A stretch of 64,000 nucleotides of DNA from the NCBI RefSeq assembly GCF_017873855.1, contig NZ_JAGGKR010000001.1:620001-684000 (forward strand). The letters are read 5' to 3'. Positions 9,387 through 17,839 of the stretch are shown here, piece after piece. Both the position numbers and the translations under genes were made by a program. The notes under the pieces were generated by a model, which had not been told where the DNA came from, did no database searches, and was given only the letters and a program-made list of their open reading frames with translations. How positions within the stretch are numbered: the stretch's first letter is position 1; every line of letters starts with the position of its first letter. The DNA is from Methanolinea mesophila (GTDB lineage: Archaea; Halobacteriota; Methanomicrobia; Methanomicrobiales; Methanospirillaceae).

Positions 9387-11501
9387 ATGGAAGAAGAACC
9401 CGAGACCGAGATCATCGACAGGGATGCCGACTGGAGCAGGTTCCTCAAGTCGCGGTACAAAAAGCAGATGAGCGAGATCTCCAGGGAATTTCCCTACAAG
9501 AGGTCCCTGATGATCGATTACCGGGAGGTGGAGAGTTACGGGAGGACCGGGGTCAGGATGGCCGACGAGCTGCTGGAGAACCCTGGAAAGGTCATTGAGG
9601 ACGTGAAGAATGCCATCAGGAACCACCAGCTGATCAAGGCAAAAGACGGCAAGACCCCGCGGGGGGTCAATATCAGGTTCATCAACCTCCCTAAAAAACT
9701 CCAGGTCCGGGATATCAGGTCGGACCATATCAACACCTTCCTCAGTGTCGAAGGGATCCTCCGGAAGACCACCGAAGTCCGGCCCCGCGTGGTGGAGGCG
9801 CATTTCCGCTGCCCTGGGGGGCATATCACCATAAAAGACCAGGGGTACGGCAAGTTCAAGGAACCCGACGGCTGCGCTACCGACGGGTGCACCTTCAAGA
9901 AACTGGAGATGATCCCCCGGAGGTCCAGGTTCGTGGACTCCCAGAAGCTGCGTATCCAGGAGTCCCCCGAAGGACTTCGGGGCGGGGAACAGCCCCAGAC
10001 CCTCGACGTCGACGTCACGGACGACCTCACCGGGAAGGTCGCACCAGGGGACCGGGTAATCATCAACGGGATACTCCGGTCCATGCAGCGGATAACCCAT
10101 GGGGAGAAGAGCACCATCTTCGATATCTACCTTGAGTGCAACTCTATCGAGGTCGCGGAGAAGGAGTTCGAGGAGGTCTCCATCGATGACAAGGACGAGG
10201 AGGAGATCCTCGCCCTCTCCAGGGATCCCAATGTCTACCGGAAGATCACCCACTCCATCGCTCCCACCATCTACGGAAATGTCGACGTAAAAGAGGCCAT
10301 CGCACTCCAGCTCTTCGGAGGGATCCCGAAAGAGATGCCGGATGGAAGCCATCTCCGGGGAGACATCCATGTCCTGCTGATTGGCGATCCGGGGATTGCA
10401 AAGAGCCAGCTCCTGCGGTACGTGGTGAAGCTCTCACCCCGGGCCATCTACACCAGCGGGCAGTCTGCGACCTCTGCAGGTCTGACCGCGACCGCGGTCA
10501 AGGACGAGTTCGGGGACGGGCGGTGGACGCTTGAGGCCGGAGCACTGGTGCTCGCGGATATGGGTGTCGCCGCGGTGGACGAGATGGATAAAATGCAGAA
10601 GGAGGACCGGAGCGCCCTGCACGAAGCCATGGAACAGCAGTCAATCAGCGTGGCCAAGGCAGGGATCACGGCCACCCTGAAATCGCGGTGTGCGCTTCTC
10701 GGGGCTGCAAATCCCAAATACGGGCGGTTCGATGATTACGCACCGATCGGCGAGCAGATCAACATGCCTGCATCGCTCCTCTCCCGTTTTGACCTGATCT
10801 TCATCATGAGCGACAAGCCGGATCACAAGCTGGACAATGCCATAGCGGAGCATATCCTCAAGGCACACTCCATCGGTGAGATCATCGCCCAGCACCAGAA
10901 AAATCCCATCCCCGGCGTCGACGACGAGTACATCAGGGAGCAGCTCAAGCCGGTGACCCCGGACATCGAACCGAGCCTGTTCCGGAAATACGTCGCCTAC
11001 GCAAAACGCACCTGTTTCCCCCGGTTAAGCGATGCCGCGAGGGAGTCGCTCATCAGTTATTACATGAAACTCCGCGACCTGGCATCGGGCTCGAACAAGC
11101 CGGTACCGGTCACCGCCCGACAGCTCGAGGCCCTGGTCCGTCTTGCCGAAGCAAGCGCCCGCATACGGCTCTCGTCCTGCATCGAGCTCGACGATGCCGA
11201 ACGCGTGGTGAAGATCGTAGACACCTGCCTCCGGCAGGTCGCCTACGATGCGAAAACAGGGAGTTTCGACATCGATAAGGTAGTGACCGGCTATTCCAAA
11301 GGGAAGCGCGACCTCATCCGGATGATCAAGGAGGTAGTCAGGGAGCTGGAGGACGAGAAGGGCCGGGCGAGGATCGACGACGTCATCAAGGCCCTCACGG
11401 AGAAAGGCCATTCGAGGGATGAGATCCGGGCACAGATCGATATGTTCCTCCGCCAGGGCGAGGCGATGGAGCCCAAACCGGGAATCATCAAGCTGATATA
11501 A
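9387..11501 (+). CDS. mcm: Minichromosome maintenance replicative helicase MCM
   Basis: Replicative DNA helicase of 704 residues, expected to act as a hexamer at the fork. The N-terminal OB region carries a zinc-binding cluster (CPGGH, later CATDGC) near residues 139-170. The AAA+ core has Walker A GDPGIAKSQ, Walker B with AAVDEMDKM, and the arginine-finger motif SRFDLIF. A winged helix ends the protein (IDDVIKALTEKGHSRDEI). No intein interrupts the ATPase motifs, unlike some archaeal MCMs. It sits eight bases after rfcS, pairing fork helicase and clamp loader. Confidence 0.96.
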   Translation: MEEEPETEIIDRDADWSRFLKSRYKKQMSEISREFPYKRSLMIDYREVESYGRTGVRMADELLENPGKVIEDVKNAIRNHQLIKAKDGKTPRGVNIRFINLPKKLQVRDIRSDHINTFLSVEGILRKTTEVRPRVVEAHFRCPGGHITIKDQGYGKFKEPDGCATDGCTFKKLEMIPRRSRFVDSQKLRIQESPEGLRGGEQPQTLDVDVTDDLTGKVAPGDRVIINGILRSMQRITHGEKSTIFDIYLECNSIEVAEKEFEEVSIDDKDEEEILALSRDPNVYRKITHSIAPTIYGNVDVKEAIALQLFGGIPKEMPDGSHLRGDIHVLLIGDPGIAKSQLLRYVVKLSPRAIYTSGQSATSAGLTATAVKDEFGDGRWTLEAGALVLADMGVAAVDEMDKMQKEDRSALHEAMEQQSISVAKAGITATLKSRCALLGAANPKYGRFDDYAPIGEQINMPASLLSRFDLIFIMSDKPDHKLDNAIAEHILKAHSIGEIIAQHQKNPIPGVDDEYIREQLKPVTPDIEPSLFRKYVAYAKRTCFPRLSDAARESLISYYMKLRDLASGSNKPVPVTARQLEALVRLAEASARIRLSSCIELDDAERVVKIVDTCLRQVAYDAKTGSFDIDKVVTGYSKGKRDLIRMIKEVVRELEDEKGRARIDDVIKALTEKGHSRDEIRAQIDMFLRQGEAMEPKPGIIKLI

Positions 11502-11516
11502 CCCCGTGGGTGTAAG

Positions 11517-11545
11517 GTCCGGACCATACCGCGGACATTTTTTTT
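11517..11545 (+). terminator. Hairpin plus T8 after mcm
   Basis: GTCCG at 11517-11521 pairs with CGGAC at 11532-11536, and eight T follow at 11538-11545. This intrinsic-type terminator lies between mcm and mptD, and suggests that the downstream cofactor genes have their own promoter. Confidence 0.6.
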
Positions 11546-11563
11546 ACCCGGCCCGCCAACCGG

Positions 11564-11899
11564 ATGGGTATGATATCCGAACGGGAACAGGCCGCATTCG
11601 AGGCGGGGATCAAGCTCGGAGCCCTTTACCACCAGTGGGTGGGTACCCCTATCTCACCGGAGACTGCAGATCTGGTGGAAAGGACGATTGAAAAGAGCGT
11701 CCGGCTTCAGCCATTCGTGGAAGAGGTGCAGGTCAGGCTCGACCGGGGCATTATGAAACCTCACTCGAAAGGGTATTCTGAACTCTCGGGGATGATGTTT
11801 TCGGTTCAGATCGCCACCACCGTAGGAACCGCAACCTGCAGGGCGGTATTAAAACCCCGGGGAGATTACCCGTTAATGGAGATACTGGAGCTGGAATGA
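11564..11899 (+). CDS. mptD: Archaeal dihydroneopterin aldolase MptD (DUF381)
   Basis: Small enzyme of 109-111 residues that cleaves 7,8-dihydroneopterin to 6-hydroxymethyl-dihydropterin and glycolaldehyde, a step in methanopterin biosynthesis. The family signature FEAGIKLGALYHQWVGTP is visible near the N-terminus, and the length matches archaeal DHNA. Either of two ATGs six bases apart (11564, 11570) may start translation. The stop overlaps the ATG of the next gene as ATGA. The role is consistent with a methanogen. The call rests on the remembered family signature, not on a search. Confidence 0.75.
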   Translation: MGMISEREQAAFEAGIKLGALYHQWVGTPISPETADLVERTIEKSVRLQPFVEEVQVRLDRGIMKPHSKGYSELSGMMFSVQIATTVGTATCRAVLKPRGDYPLMEILELE

Positions 11900-12723
11900 A
11901 GATCCCGTCCTTCCCGGTGACCGATGACCATATCCATATCGACCCGGTCAACGGCAGGGGCCTGGAAGCGGCAAAAGATTTTCTCCGGGCCGGGGGGAGC
12001 CACCTGTTCCTGGTCTGCAAACCCACCTCGTCCTTCGGCATCACCCCCGCAAAGGGGACGGATTTTACGGGGGTCTTTGATGAGACTCTTGCAATTGCAG
12101 AACAGGTCAGGGAGCTCGGGCTCACCGTCGGGGTGGTCCTCGGGGTCCATCCCGCGGAGATTACGAGGCTCTCCGGATCATACCCCCTTTCACGGGTGGA
12201 GGAGATCATGAAGGAAGGGATCTCCCTCGCCGCGACCTACGTCGCCGACGGCCGGGCGGTCGCGTTGAAGAGCGGGCGACCTCATTACGAGGTCCCGGGA
12301 GAGATCCTGGACGCGTCCAACCGGGTACTGGCTCACGCATTCTCCTGTGCGGCCCGGAACGACTGCGCCATCCAGGTGCATGCGGAAAGCGGCCCCTGTG
12401 CCGATATGGTCCCAATGGCCGAATCCGCGGGTCTCCCGTCCTGGAAAGTGGTGAAACACTATGCGACACCGGATACCCCGCTCACCCCCTCGTTCATCGC
12501 CACCCACCCGGATATTCCCGAATTGTGCAGGGAAAAGAGAGAATTCACCATGGAGAGCGATTATATGGACGAGAACTCCCGCCCCGGAGCGGTCATCGGG
12601 CCGAAATCCGTGCCGAGGGCGACGTTCCGTCTTCTCGAGCAGGGGATTATCGAAGAGGAGGACGCGTTCCGCATCCACGCAGAAACCCCGGCAAAGGTCT
12701 ACGGCATGGAGATATCGCGTTAG
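11896..12723 (+). CDS. TatD-like metal-dependent hydrolase
   Basis: TIM-barrel hydrolase of 275 residues. The metal-binding signature DDHIHID opens the protein; further candidate ligands are in VHPAE, IQVHAES, VKHYA and IATHPDI. Overall it resembles the archaeal branch of TatD-related hydrolases (COG1099-type). Substrate is unknown. Its ATGA overlap with mptD suggests joint translation, so a role connected to pterin or nucleotide metabolism is possible but unproven. A nuclease role, as for bacterial TatD, is the main alternative. Confidence 0.7.
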   Translation: MKIPSFPVTDDHIHIDPVNGRGLEAAKDFLRAGGSHLFLVCKPTSSFGITPAKGTDFTGVFDETLAIAEQVRELGLTVGVVLGVHPAEITRLSGSYPLSRVEEIMKEGISLAATYVADGRAVALKSGRPHYEVPGEILDASNRVLAHAFSCAARNDCAIQVHAESGPCADMVPMAESAGLPSWKVVKHYATPDTPLTPSFIATHPDIPELCREKREFTMESDYMDENSRPGAVIGPKSVPRATFRLLEQGIIEEEDAFRIHAETPAKVYGMEISR

Positions 12724-12777
12724 GCCGTGTGGCACGGATGCCACTTTTATGTCCGTGGCGCTCCAATAACTAAATCG

Positions 12778-13068
12778 ATGTATTTAAAGATTCACCGCAG
12801 CCCCGACGGTGTGGTGGTGGCGGTCTGCGACCGTGAACTCCTGAATACCACGGTATGCCACGGAGATGTCGAGATCTGCATCAGCGAGAAATTTTACGGG
12901 AATTCCCCTGCACGCGAGGAAGAGATCAGGGCCGCATTAAAGACCGCGGAGAACGCGAACCTGATGGGGGCACGAGCCGTTCGTCTTGCGGTGGAGATGG
13001 GCCTGATCGATCCTTCTTCATGCATGATGCTCGGGAATGTTCCCCACGCACAGATCTTCAGGATTTGA
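12778..13068 (+). CDS. DUF424 protein upstream of nmd3
   Basis: Conserved archaeal protein of 96 residues starting MYLKIHRSPDGVVVAVCD. The sequence fits DUF424 (COG2412): an N-terminal beta-strand pair, an ICISEKFYG segment and a C-terminal half containing GARAVRLAVEMG. Biochemical function is not established. The gene ends two bases before the NMD3 start, so the two are almost certainly co-translated and a ribosome-related role is plausible. The upstream spacer contains a TATA-like ACTTTTATG about 20 bases before the ATG, allowing a nearly leaderless transcript. Confidence 0.75.
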   Translation: MYLKIHRSPDGVVVAVCDRELLNTTVCHGDVEICISEKFYGNSPAREEEIRAALKTAENANLMGARAVRLAVEMGLIDPSSCMMLGNVPHAQIFRI

Positions 13069-13070
13069 GA

Positions 13071-14117
13071 ATGGACATCAAGGAGAGCATCTGCCCCTCC
13101 TGCGGCAGGCCCTCCCCGGGAGGGAAACCCTGCGGGGCATGCCGGGCGGAACGGACGGTCTGGCTGGAATGCGACCCGAGGGTAAAGATTGTCTTCTGCC
13201 CTTCCTGCGAAGCACGGAAAGACCAGGGAGTCTGGACGGACATGCCTGCGTCGAGGGAAGAGGTTGCGACGGAGCGGGTATACCAGGCGATCAAAGTAAG
13301 CCCGGATCTTCGGGAGCAGCGGATCGAGGTCATCCTCACCGACCTGAGCCCCAACAGGACGTATGCCGACTGCACGGTGACCGGGACACTCTACGGCGTC
13401 GGGGTGGAGGGGCAGTGCCGGATCGAGATCGCCTGGAACAAGGAGCAGTGCGACCGTTGCAACCGGCTTTCCGGAAGTTATTACGAGGGGATTGTCCAGG
13501 TCAGGGCCGCCGGCAGGAAGCCGTACCCGTTCGAGATCGCCGCTGCCGCCCGCATCGCCGAGGAGATGGAGGAGACCCTCCAGGAGGGGGGCGAACGTCT
13601 CTCGTTCATATCGAAGATGACCGACAGCAGGGACGGGCTGGACATCACCGTGGGCTCCCAGAAGATAGGCCAGGAGATCTCCAACGCCATTGTGGCCAGG
13701 CTTGGCGGGAAATGGTCGACGCACCCGAAACTGGTCGGGGAGAAAGCCGGTCGCCAGATCTTCCGGATCACCTACTCGGTGCGCCTTCCGCGGTTTGTGC
13801 GGGGGGACGTGATCGGGCTTTCGAAACGCTATGGCGAGGTGCAACAGACCGAAGGGCATAATATACGGTATTTCGACCTTTCCTCGGGATCAATGAAGAC
13901 CACGAAAGACGACGCGGACCTCCGCCTGGTGGGCAATGCCAGGGATGCGGAATCGCACATGGTGGTGTACCGCGAGTCCGACCTGATCGGGGTCCTCGAC
14001 CCGGTATCGGGGGTCACCCGGGAATGTCTCGTCGGCCCTTTCATGGACCTTGCCCCCGGGGATACGGTAAAACTGTTACACGACGCTGAAGAGATCGTTC
14101 TGCTGGGAAAAGCATGA
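13071..14117 (+). CDS. nmd3: NMD3 homologue, 60S/50S-associated zinc protein
   Basis: Archaeal counterpart of the eukaryotic ribosomal export adaptor NMD3, 348 residues. The N-terminal part contains paired zinc clusters: CPSCGRP with CGAC, FCPSC, and CDRC, typical of the family. The remainder matches the eL22-/eIF5A-like part of NMD3 (for example PRFVRGDVIGL and GPFMDLAPGDTV). In archaea it is thought to bind the large ribosomal subunit. DUF424 lies directly upstream and a tRNA-modifying enzyme overlaps its stop as ATGA, giving a translation-themed operon. Confidence 0.9.
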   Translation: MDIKESICPSCGRPSPGGKPCGACRAERTVWLECDPRVKIVFCPSCEARKDQGVWTDMPASREEVATERVYQAIKVSPDLREQRIEVILTDLSPNRTYADCTVTGTLYGVGVEGQCRIEIAWNKEQCDRCNRLSGSYYEGIVQVRAAGRKPYPFEIAAAARIAEEMEETLQEGGERLSFISKMTDSRDGLDITVGSQKIGQEISNAIVARLGGKWSTHPKLVGEKAGRQIFRITYSVRLPRFVRGDVIGLSKRYGEVQQTEGHNIRYFDLSSGSMKTTKDDADLRLVGNARDAESHMVVYRESDLIGVLDPVSGVTRECLVGPFMDLAPGDTVKLLHDAEEIVLLGKA

Positions 14118-14983
14118 GAGTACGCGAGGTCGGGGTGAAGGAACTCGGAAAAATCCGGGGCGCGGTCTGGCGGGATGAGGAACGCAGGGTCTGGGTGGAA
14201 GGCAACACTGCGTATGTTCCGGTCAGGGAAGGTTATTCTTTCACCCGCGATCTCTCTCCGAGGACTCCGTACTCCGGGCGGGGTTACTATCTCATGGGAA
14301 ACGTGGCGGTCCTTCACGGAAAAGACCCCTCGGAGAAGGAGATCCGTGAAATCGTGGAATGGACCGGCGCGGAGGGGGTACTCCTGGTGCACTCCTGCGA
14401 CGGATGCGAAAGGATCCCCCGGGCTGAGGTGGTCTACGGCACCGTGGGAGAAGTCTGCCATCACGAGGCCGGAATACGTTATCACCTCGACCCACGCCAC
14501 CTTATGTTCTCTATGGGAAACCGTGAAGAGAAAGCCCGGCTGTGCGCGAATCTCCGGCAGGGCGAACGGGTGGCAGACATGTTCGCCGGGATAGGCTATT
14601 TTACCCTCCCGATCGCCCGCAGAGGTGCAAAAGTCCATGCGATGGAAATAAATCCCCTGGCCTACCGCTACCTGGTGAGAAATGTCGGGGAAAACGCGGT
14701 CACTGGCCGCGTAAAGCCGGAACAGGGCGATTGCCGGGATCTCCTCCGCGGGACGTACGACCGGATCCTCATGGGACACTTCGAGAGCGTGCAGTTCCTG
14801 GATTCGGCGCTGCACCACGCGGGTCCGGGGACTGTACTCCACGTGCACAGTGCAGGAAGTACTCCCCCCGACCTCGGTGAAGCGCTCATCCAGGCCGGCT
14901 TTACCGGGACTATCACCCCCCGGAAGGTAAAGAAATATGCACCGCACCGTTGGCATTATGTACAGGACGTGATACTCGCATGA
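14114..14983 (+). CDS. Trm5/TYW2-family tRNA-Phe wyosine enzyme (probably Taw2)
   Basis: SAM-dependent class I enzyme of 289 residues acting at position 37 of tRNA. Motif I ADMFAGIGYFTLPIA, the acidic loop AMEINP and the family segment MGHFESVQFLDSAL are visible. Where m1G methyltransferases carry NLP or NPPY-like catalytic motifs, this protein has MGHFES, which favours the Tyw2/Taw2 subgroup that transfers a 3-amino-3-carboxypropyl group during wyosine synthesis. The N-terminal domain is short. Distinguishing Taw2 from Trm5 needs a tree. Overlaps both nmd3 and coaBC by ATGA. Confidence 0.75.
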   Translation: MRVREVGVKELGKIRGAVWRDEERRVWVEGNTAYVPVREGYSFTRDLSPRTPYSGRGYYLMGNVAVLHGKDPSEKEIREIVEWTGAEGVLLVHSCDGCERIPRAEVVYGTVGEVCHHEAGIRYHLDPRHLMFSMGNREEKARLCANLRQGERVADMFAGIGYFTLPIARRGAKVHAMEINPLAYRYLVRNVGENAVTGRVKPEQGDCRDLLRGTYDRILMGHFESVQFLDSALHHAGPGTVLHVHSAGSTPPDLGEALIQAGFTGTITPRKVKKYAPHRWHYVQDVILA

Positions 14984-16149
14984 ACCCGGGCAGCCCACTG
15001 GAAGGACATACGATCGTCCTGGCCGTGACCGGCAGCATCGCGGCGGTCGAGACTATCCGCCTCGCCCATGCCCTGCGCAGAAGGGGCGTAACGGTTGCGG
15101 GGGTCATGAGCCCTGCGGCCACGGGGATCATTCATCCCGACGCGCTCACGTACGCTACCGGAAACGAGACCGTAACCCGGATTTCGGGAAAGGTGGAGCA
15201 CGTTGACTACTGCGGCGAAGGGGGAACGGCAGATCTCCTTCTGGTCGCACCATGCACCGCCAATACGCTGTGCAAGATCTCCGCAGGCATAGACGATACC
15301 CCGGTGACCACCTTCGCAACAACCGCGATCGGCCGGGGGATGCCCGTCGTGATTGCCCCGGCGATGCACCAGAGCATGTACCGCCACCCTGCGGTCCTGG
15401 ACGCCCTCGAAAAACTGCGCTCGTGGGGGATCGTGGTGATTTCTCCCAGGATGGAGGAAGGCCGGGCTAAGATCGCCTCGATCGAGGAGATAGTGCTCCG
15501 GTGCGAACGCGAGCTGCTCGGAAAACCTCTCGCAGGGAAGAAGGTGCTCATTACCAGCGGAGCGTGCCAGGAACCGGTTGATGACGTGCGGGTTCTTACC
15601 ACCCGGTCATCCGGAAAAATGGGCAGGGCACTCGCCCTCCAGGCCTGGAGGCTGGGCGCGGAGGTTACGGTGGTCCACCGGGATTTGTTCCCGTGCGTGG
15701 AGAACGTCGGCTGCAGCAGCGCCGTTGAGATGCGGGAGGCGATCAACTCTCTCTGCGAATCACGGGATTTCCATTATTACATCAGTGCCGCCGCGGTATC
15801 GGATTTTGCTCCTGCGAGAGTACACGGTAAAATCCCGAGCGGTACTCCGGTCAGTATCGCGCTCGACCCCCTGCCGAAGATCCTCGATGAAGTGATCGCA
15901 CGGTACGGGATACCCTCCATAGGATTCAAACTCGGGTGGGACGAGGAGGAGCGTGCCCGCGAAATGGTCGAACAAGGAACGCTCCTCGTGGCAGTGAACT
16001 CGCCTGAGGCCCTGGGTTCCGAGAACTCGAGCATAATCCTGTTCTCCCGGGAAGACCGCGAGTTTCTCTGCGGGACCAAAGAAGAGGTCGCGGCCGGGAT
16101 CTGGGATGCAGTCATCAGGCTGCGGGAGCGCGGGGACAGGCATTCCTGA
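14980..16149 (+). CDS. coaBC: Bifunctional phosphopantothenoylcysteine decarboxylase/phosphopantothenate-cysteine ligase
   Basis: Fusion enzyme of 389 residues making 4'-phosphopantetheine from phosphopantothenate and cysteine. The N-terminal flavoprotein decarboxylase shows VTGSIAAVETIRLAHALR and APAMHQSMY (the usual PAMN position carries His). The C-terminal ligase shows ITSGACQEPVDDVR and RSSGKMG. The ATG overlapping the previous stop is chosen over one 30 bases earlier. Together with the downstream pantoate kinase and phosphopantothenate synthetase it covers three consecutive steps of the archaeal CoA pathway. Confidence 0.93.
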   Translation: MNPGSPLEGHTIVLAVTGSIAAVETIRLAHALRRRGVTVAGVMSPAATGIIHPDALTYATGNETVTRISGKVEHVDYCGEGGTADLLLVAPCTANTLCKISAGIDDTPVTTFATTAIGRGMPVVIAPAMHQSMYRHPAVLDALEKLRSWGIVVISPRMEEGRAKIASIEEIVLRCERELLGKPLAGKKVLITSGACQEPVDDVRVLTTRSSGKMGRALALQAWRLGAEVTVVHRDLFPCVENVGCSSAVEMREAINSLCESRDFHYYISAAAVSDFAPARVHGKIPSGTPVSIALDPLPKILDEVIARYGIPSIGFKLGWDEEERAREMVEQGTLLVAVNSPEALGSENSSIILFSREDREFLCGTKEEVAAGIWDAVIRLRERGDRHS

Positions 16150-16184
16150 TACCCTGCCCTCCGACGGGGACATATTAATCTGAT

Positions 16185-16197
16185 TTCTTTAAAAAAG
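16185..16197 (+). promoter_or_regulatory. TATA-like element before pantoate kinase
   Basis: The CTTTAAAAAAGTA stretch lies about 55 bases upstream of the pantoate kinase ATG in the only sizeable gap (98 bases) of the CoA gene set. It could start a second transcript covering pok, pps, rfcS2 and the methyltransferase. Confidence 0.4.
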
Positions 16198-16247
16198 TAA
16201 GAACATGCACGGGAGACCCGCTGTTTCCCGTACGAAGGTGCGTTACC

Positions 16248-17111
16248 ATGCCAGGGAAAGTACGGGCGTTCTGCCCGGGTCATATATCCGGGTATTTCAA
16301 ACCGGTATTCACCGGGGACCCGGCCACAACCGGAAGCCTAGGCGCCGGAGTGGTGATCGACGAGGGGGTCACGGTGGTCGCGACTCCTGATCGTTCCCCG
16401 GCGGTCCGGATAGTGCGAAAAGACCTTCACGGGACAATTCTCGAATCGAGGGACGGTTCGGCACCGGTGGAGTCGCTGATGGAAAAGATGGGGGTAGGGT
16501 CGAGGATCGTCACCGAATGTCATCTTCCCATCGGGGCGGGGTTCGGCCTCTCCGCCGCTGCACTCATGGCCTCGGCGCTCGCCCTCAACGCCCTCCACGA
16601 CCTCGGCCTCTCCCGGAGAGAATGTGCAGGACTCGCACACGAGACTGAGGTGCTGCACCGGACGGGGCTTGGCGACGTGGCCGCCTGCCAGGCCGGGGGG
16701 AGGGACTGCCGCACCGGGCCGGGTATCCCGGGAGAGATCCACAGGGACCGGGACGCGGACCTGCACCTCGTTGCGGTCACCTTCAGTGCCCTTCCCTCGC
16801 CCACTGTCCTCACCTCCGCCGAGTCACTGGAGAGGATAACCCGGGCGTTCCCGGGGAGGTGTCCCGGGTCTCCGGAAGAATTCTTCACACTGTCCCGGCA
16901 GTTTGCCGAGGCGAGCGGGCTGATCACCCCTCCGGTCCGGAAGGCGCTCTCCCTTTGCGATGCGAAGGAAATACCGGCGAGCATGACCATGCTCGGGAAC
17001 GGGGTGTTTGCAATGGGAGACCGGGCGGGAAAAGTACTCTCCGGTCTCGGCGAAGCATTTTCTCTCGGTGTCGCGGGCGAGGGGGTCCGTATCCTGGAGG
17101 TGCAGGAATGA
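16248..17111 (+). CDS. Pantoate kinase (GHMP family)
   Basis: Archaeal pantoate kinase of 287 residues, converting pantoate to 4-phosphopantoate before beta-alanine condensation. It begins MPGKVRAFCPGHISGYF, the characteristic start of this GHMP branch. The phosphate-binding loop is PIGAGFGLSAAALMASAL; the third GHMP motif is near MLGNGVFAMG. The stop overlaps the ATG of phosphopantothenate synthetase, its pathway partner. Length matches the family (COG1829). Confidence 0.9.
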   Translation: MPGKVRAFCPGHISGYFKPVFTGDPATTGSLGAGVVIDEGVTVVATPDRSPAVRIVRKDLHGTILESRDGSAPVESLMEKMGVGSRIVTECHLPIGAGFGLSAAALMASALALNALHDLGLSRRECAGLAHETEVLHRTGLGDVAACQAGGRDCRTGPGIPGEIHRDRDADLHLVAVTFSALPSPTVLTSAESLERITRAFPGRCPGSPEEFFTLSRQFAEASGLITPPVRKALSLCDAKEIPASMTMLGNGVFAMGDRAGKVLSGLGEAFSLGVAGEGVRILEVQE

Positions 17112-17839
17112 TCCCCCCCGACCATCCCCGGTACAGGTCGCTCGTCGCGCGGGAGCGGATCGCCCGTTGCGCACGGGAAGGTATCGTAAGCCTTGAAGGA
17201 ATCGCGGCACACGGGAGAGGCGAGGCATTCGACTACCTGCTCGGCGAGAGAACCTCAGAAAGTGCCCTCCTCGCGGAGAAAACCGCTGCGGCTTTTCTCA
17301 TAACTGCAAAGAACCCGGTTATATCGGTCAATGGCAACACGGCCGCACTCGCTGCCGGATTGATCCGCGACCTGCAGCAGGCCTCCAGTGCCAGCGTGGA
17401 GGTGAACCTCTTCCACCGCACGGAGGAAAGGATGACCCTGATCACGGGACTCCTCGAAGATCACGGGGTCAGGGTCCTGTCCGGGACGTTCGAGCGGCTG
17501 CTTCCCCTTTCGCACGATCGCGCCTGGTGTCTCCGCCAGGGGATCTATGAATCCGATGTCATCCTCGTCCCGCTCGAGGACGGAGACCGGTGCGAGGCGC
17601 TCCGATCGATGGGAAAAACGGTTATAACGATCGACCTGAACCCTCTTTCGAGGACCTCCCGTACCGCGAGCCTCACCATCGTTGACGAACTCACCCGGGC
17701 ACTCCCGCAGATCACCCGGGCCTGCGGTGAAATCCCTGGAGAACAGGCGACAAAATTTATCCGTGAGTGCGACAACACCCGGTTCCTGAAATCTGCACTG
17801 CGGGTGATGGAGGGGAATCTTGCCCATGCTCTGGATTGA
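17108..17839 (+). CDS. 4-phosphopantoate-beta-alanine ligase (phosphopantothenate synthetase)
   Basis: Archaeal enzyme of 243 residues that joins 4-phosphopantoate to beta-alanine using ATP. It starts MIPPDHPRYRSL, with the family's RERIARCAREGIVSLEGIAAHGRGEAF-type opening (residues 12-38), NPVISVNGN, and VEVNLFHRTEER, as in COG1701. The ATG overlaps the pantoate kinase stop. Its last 14 bases overlap the start of the second RFC subunit, so a replication gene is embedded in a cofactor operon. Confidence 0.92.
   Translation: MIPPDHPRYRSLVARERIARCAREGIVSLEGIAAHGRGEAFDYLLGERTSESALLAEKTAAAFLITAKNPVISVNGNTAALAAGLIRDLQQASSASVEVNLFHRTEERMTLITGLLEDHGVRVLSGTFERLLPLSHDRAWCLRQGIYESDVILVPLEDGDRCEALRSMGKTVITIDLNPLSRTSRTASLTIVDELTRALPQITRACGEIPGEQATKFIRECDNTRFLKSALRVMEGNLAHALD

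Noticed and set aside
9375-10370. 331-codon minus-strand ORF opposite mcm
   Set aside because: Lies entirely over conserved MCM motifs; no recognisable protein pattern of its own.
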